Positions 61,908-64,000 of a stretch of 64,000 nucleotides of DNA are shown here, in pieces (the first letter of the stretch is position 1; each line of letters opens with the position of its first letter). The notes beneath the pieces are model-generated. The model was not told the DNA's origin. It did no database searches and worked only from the letters and a program-made list of their open reading frames with translations. Location: assembly GCF_023898865.1 (NCBI RefSeq), contig NZ_JAGSOV010000054.1, positions 79,965-143,964 of the forward strand, written 5' to 3'. Both the position numbers and the translations under genes were made by a program. This DNA comes from Pseudonocardia humida. GTDB lineage: Bacteria > Actinomycetota > Actinomycetes > Mycobacteriales > Pseudonocardiaceae.

Positions 61908-61947
61908 ACCGCGCGGCTCCGGCGTTCACCCGGTGGGGACGCGGCGC

Positions 61948-61953
61948 TACGCT
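61948..61953 (+). promoter_or_regulatory. -10 box TACGCT for UMF1 gene (leaderless)
   Basis: TACGCT ends 6 nt before the GTG at 61960. Confidence 0.45.
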
Positions 61954-61959
61954 CCGCGC

Positions 61960-63279
61960 GTGAGCACCCAGCCGACCCCTGGCCACGGCCCTGCCGCGGT
62001 CGTCCCGGTGTCCCGCGGCCGGATCGTGGCCTGGGGTTTCTGGGACTGGGGGTCGGCGGCGTTCAACGCCGTGATCCTCACGTTCGTGTTCTCGGTCTAC
62101 CTGACCGACGCCGTCGGTGACGAGCGCCCGGAGGCGAGCTCGGCGCTGGGCTTCGCGGTCGGCATCGCCGGGCTGGTGATCGCGCTGCTGGCCCCGGTGA
62201 TCGGCCAGCAGGCCGACTCCGCCGGCCGGCGCAAGCTCTCGACGCTGGTGTGGACCGGGCTGACGGTGCTGGCCACCGTCGGGCTGTTCTTCGTCCGCGA
62301 CGACTACTCCTACCTGTGGCTGGGGCTGGGGTTGCTGGCCGCGGGCTCGGTGTTCGTGGAGCTGGCCCAGGTCTCCTACAACGCGATGCTCAGCCAGGTG
62401 AGCTCGGCGCAGAACATGGGCCGGGTCTCGGGGTTCGGCTGGTCGATGGGCTACTTCGGCGGCATCGTCCTGCTGCTGCTGGTCTACGTGGGGCTGATCG
62501 CCGGCGAGGGCGGCGCGCTCGGGGCCTCCACCGAGGACGGCTTCAACATCCGGCTGGTCGCGCTGGTGGCGGCGGCGTGGTTCCTGGTCTCGGCCATCCC
62601 GATGTGGGTGGCGGTGCCGGAGATCCCGCCCGACCCGCAGCGCCCGCAGCGCCTGGGCGTCGCGGGCGCCTACCGCAAGCTGTTCGCCGACCTGCGCTCG
62701 ATCTACCGGCACAACCCGCACACCGTGTACTTCCTGCTGGCCAGCGCCCTGTTCCGGGACGGGCTGGCCGCGGTGTTCACCTTCGGCGCGGTGCTGGCGG
62801 TCTCGGTGTACGGCATCGGCGCCGCCGACGTGCTGATCTTCGGCATCGCCGCCAACGTGGTCTCGGCGGCCGGGGCGCTCACCGGCGGGCGCCTGGAGGA
62901 CCGGGTGGGACCCAAGCCGGTGATCGTCGGGTCGCTGGTCGGGATGCTCGTGGTCGGGGTGGTGCTGCTGTTCGCGACCGGCCCGACCATGTTCTGGATC
63001 TTCGGGCTGGCCCTGACCCTGTTCGTGGGGCCCGCGCAGTCCTCGTCGCGCACGTTCGTCAACCGGCTGGCCGAGCCCGGCCGCGAGGGTGAGCTGTTCG
63101 GGCTCTACGCCACCACCGGCCGCGCCGTGTCGTTCCTGGCGCCCAGCCTGTTCGGGTTGTTCACCGGGCTGTTCGCCAGCGAGCGCGCCGGCATGATCGG
63201 CATCCTGCTGGTGCTGGCCGCCGGACTCGTCGCCCTCTGGCCGGTGCAGCCGCCCCGGCACGCCGCCGCCAAGGCGTAG
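61960..63279 (+). CDS. UMF1/Atg22-like MFS transporter
   Basis: A 439-residue, 12-helix permease. AWGFWDWGSAAFNAVILTFV is the N-terminal UMF1 signature. The SQVSSAQNMGRVSGFGWSMGYFGGI block and VGPAQSSSRTFVNRLAEP are also typical (each quoted in part). Yeast Atg22 exports amino acids from the vacuole; bacterial substrates are unknown. Long Tyr/Phe-rich loops are absent. The GTG at 61960 gives the expected short cytosolic start. Confidence 0.9.
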   Translation: MSTQPTPGHGPAAVVPVSRGRIVAWGFWDWGSAAFNAVILTFVFSVYLTDAVGDERPEASSALGFAVGIAGLVIALLAPVIGQQADSAGRRKLSTLVWTGLTVLATVGLFFVRDDYSYLWLGLGLLAAGSVFVELAQVSYNAMLSQVSSAQNMGRVSGFGWSMGYFGGIVLLLLVYVGLIAGEGGALGASTEDGFNIRLVALVAAAWFLVSAIPMWVAVPEIPPDPQRPQRLGVAGAYRKLFADLRSIYRHNPHTVYFLLASALFRDGLAAVFTFGAVLAVSVYGIGAADVLIFGIAANVVSAAGALTGGRLEDRVGPKPVIVGSLVGMLVVGVVLLFATGPTMFWIFGLALTLFVGPAQSSSRTFVNRLAEPGREGELFGLYATTGRAVSFLAPSLFGLFTGLFASERAGMIGILLVLAAGLVALWPVQPPRHAAAKA

Positions 63280-63403
63280 CGGAGCGCACCCGAGCCGTCA
63301 CGAGCGGCATTGTGCGAGGTCACCACGCCGGGAGAACTGATCCCCTCTGGGCGATTCGTCCGGTACGTGAGGTGGGTTTGCATGTAAACATTGATGTGTT
63401 CTG

Positions 63404-63419
63404 AGTGACATAAGTCACA
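63404..63419. promoter_or_regulatory. CRP-like operator upstream of rbpA
   Basis: AGTGACATAAGTCACA fits TGTGA-N6-TCACA except for the first base. It lies in an AT-rich patch 214 nt upstream of rbpA. The rest of 63280-63632 holds no supported gene. Confidence 0.5.
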
Positions 63420-63547
63420 TCTGGCAGACGCGTCACAACGACGTGTGCGACCGGGCGGCATGGGGGACACTCACCGATCAGGGCGGCAAACTTCCGGTGT
63501 CGGTCACGTTACGACCGACACCTCGTCGGGAGTCGCCCGTCGAGTCC

Positions 63548-63573
63548 GGGAATACGTCAGCGCTGTAGACGTT
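63548..63573 (+). promoter_or_regulatory. Sigma-R/sigma-H-like promoter of rbpA
   Basis: GGGAAT at 63548-63553 followed by 17 nt and GTT at 63571-63573 matches the GGAAT-N17/18-GTT pattern of thiol-stress ECF sigma promoters. The rbpA gene of Streptomyces is known to have a sigma-R promoter. The GTT is 60 nt upstream of the ATG. Confidence 0.6.
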
Positions 63574-63632
63574 ACACCCGGTGGTGAAGGCCGAGGGAGG
63601 CTCCCTCGGCTGGTGAAAGGGGAGGGTGACGC

Positions 63633-63977
63633 ATGGCCGACCGCGTGCTCCGTGGCAGCCGGCTCGGGGCTGTCAGCTACGAGACCGACCGCAACCACGA
63701 CCTCGCGCCGCGGCAGTCGATGCGCTACGCGTGCCCGCGCGGGCACGACTTCGAGGTGCCCTTCGCGAATGACGCCGAGCCGCCGATCACGTGGGAGTGC
63801 CGCCTGCACGGCAGCATCTCCAAGCTGGTGGACGGCACCGAGCCCGAGCAGAAGAAGGCGAAGCCGCCGCGCACGCACTGGGACATGCTCCTGGAGCGCC
63901 GGTCGGTGGCCGACCTGGAGGTCCTGCTGACCGAGCGCCTCGAGTTGCTCGCCGAGCGCCGCCGCGACATCGCTTGA
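63633..63977 (+). CDS. rbpA: RNA polymerase-binding protein RbpA (zinc-binding type)
   Basis: A 114-residue protein nearly identical to mycobacterial RbpA at its N-terminus (MADRVLRGSRLGAVSYETDR) and in the sigma-interaction tail (PPRTHWDMLLERRS). It binds RNA polymerase with the primary sigma factor and stabilises the open complex. Unlike mycobacterial RbpA, it has Cys34, His38, Cys56 and His59 (CPRGHDF and ECRLHG) that can bind zinc, as in Streptomyces-type RbpA. ATG behind GAAAGGGGAGGG. Confidence 0.97.
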   Translation: MADRVLRGSRLGAVSYETDRNHDLAPRQSMRYACPRGHDFEVPFANDAEPPITWECRLHGSISKLVDGTEPEQKKAKPPRTHWDMLLERRSVADLEVLLTERLELLAERRRDIA

Positions 63978-64000
63978 TCGCGTAGCAGCGACCGCGACGT

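Overview
The window is very GC-rich, densely coded DNA with many GTG starts. It reads as the chromosome of a mycolata-like or Pseudonocardiales-type actinobacterium. The evidence is RbpA, GarA, Fgd, an IlvX-like protein, F420-linked enzymes, one-component STPKs, MEDS/STAS regulators, and the conserved block pgsA2-gcvH-garA-bifunctional nuclease-MerR-gcvP known from Mycobacterium. No tRNA, rRNA, CRISPR array, phage or transposase gene was seen. The species cannot be named from the sequence.

0-9.4 kb: an ABC exporter subunit cut by the left edge, F420-dependent glucose-6-phosphate dehydrogenase (fgd), a DUF4235 pair, and a signalling group (RsbW-like ATPase, SARP/BTAD regulator, MEDS-HATPase and MEDS-STAS proteins). 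An IlvX-like ThDP enzyme overlapping an OsmC protein follows.

9.5-17.8 kb: the glycine cleavage/GarA block. It has the lipoyl carrier GcvH, the FHA regulator GarA, a bifunctional nuclease, a MerR regulator, an MFS protein, and gcvP behind a glycine riboswitch. The slot that holds ftsR (Rv1828) in Mycobacterium is empty. A 164-bp palindromic element and a pair of 51-bp hairpin repeats lie in the intergenic spaces.

18.3-30.2 kb: housekeeping and accessory genes: a glycosylase-like protein, an F420/PPOX protein, two overlapping CNNM/CorC-like membrane proteins, pantothenate kinase, MarR, DUF427, a lactate monooxygenase-like enzyme, a polytopic Ser/Thr kinase coupled to a DUF1624 membrane protein, and a TauE/SafE permease.

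30.3-37.4 kb: resistance-type genes. A PadR regulator, a DrrA/DrrB-like ABC-2 exporter and a short UvrA-like (DrrC-type) ATPase lie on one strand. A DHA2 MFS pump follows, divergent from its TetR regulator across two palindromes.

37.4-50.8 kb: small metabolic and regulatory genes mixed with decayed ones (LLM oxidoreductase remnant, frameshifted LysR, RibD-like fragment, unrecognised fragment). This stretch also has a 110-bp tract with no A or T, a SnoaL-type ECF sigma factor, a YidC paralogue, an RNase HI with an N-terminal zinc-like motif, a class A beta-lactamase, a MerR/serine-hydrolase pair and a PadR/HAAS pair.

50.8-64 kb: tandem paralogous membrane proteins, an Asp-nucleophile alpha/beta hydrolase, two tandem receptor-type Ser/Thr kinases, the bfr/bfd iron-storage pair, a LigD-type repair protein with a degenerate ligase domain, a GDPD, a UMF1 permease, and rbpA behind sigma-R-like and CRP-like sites. 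At least eleven genes show a TANNNT box 6-7 nt before the start codon, which suggests widespread leaderless transcription.
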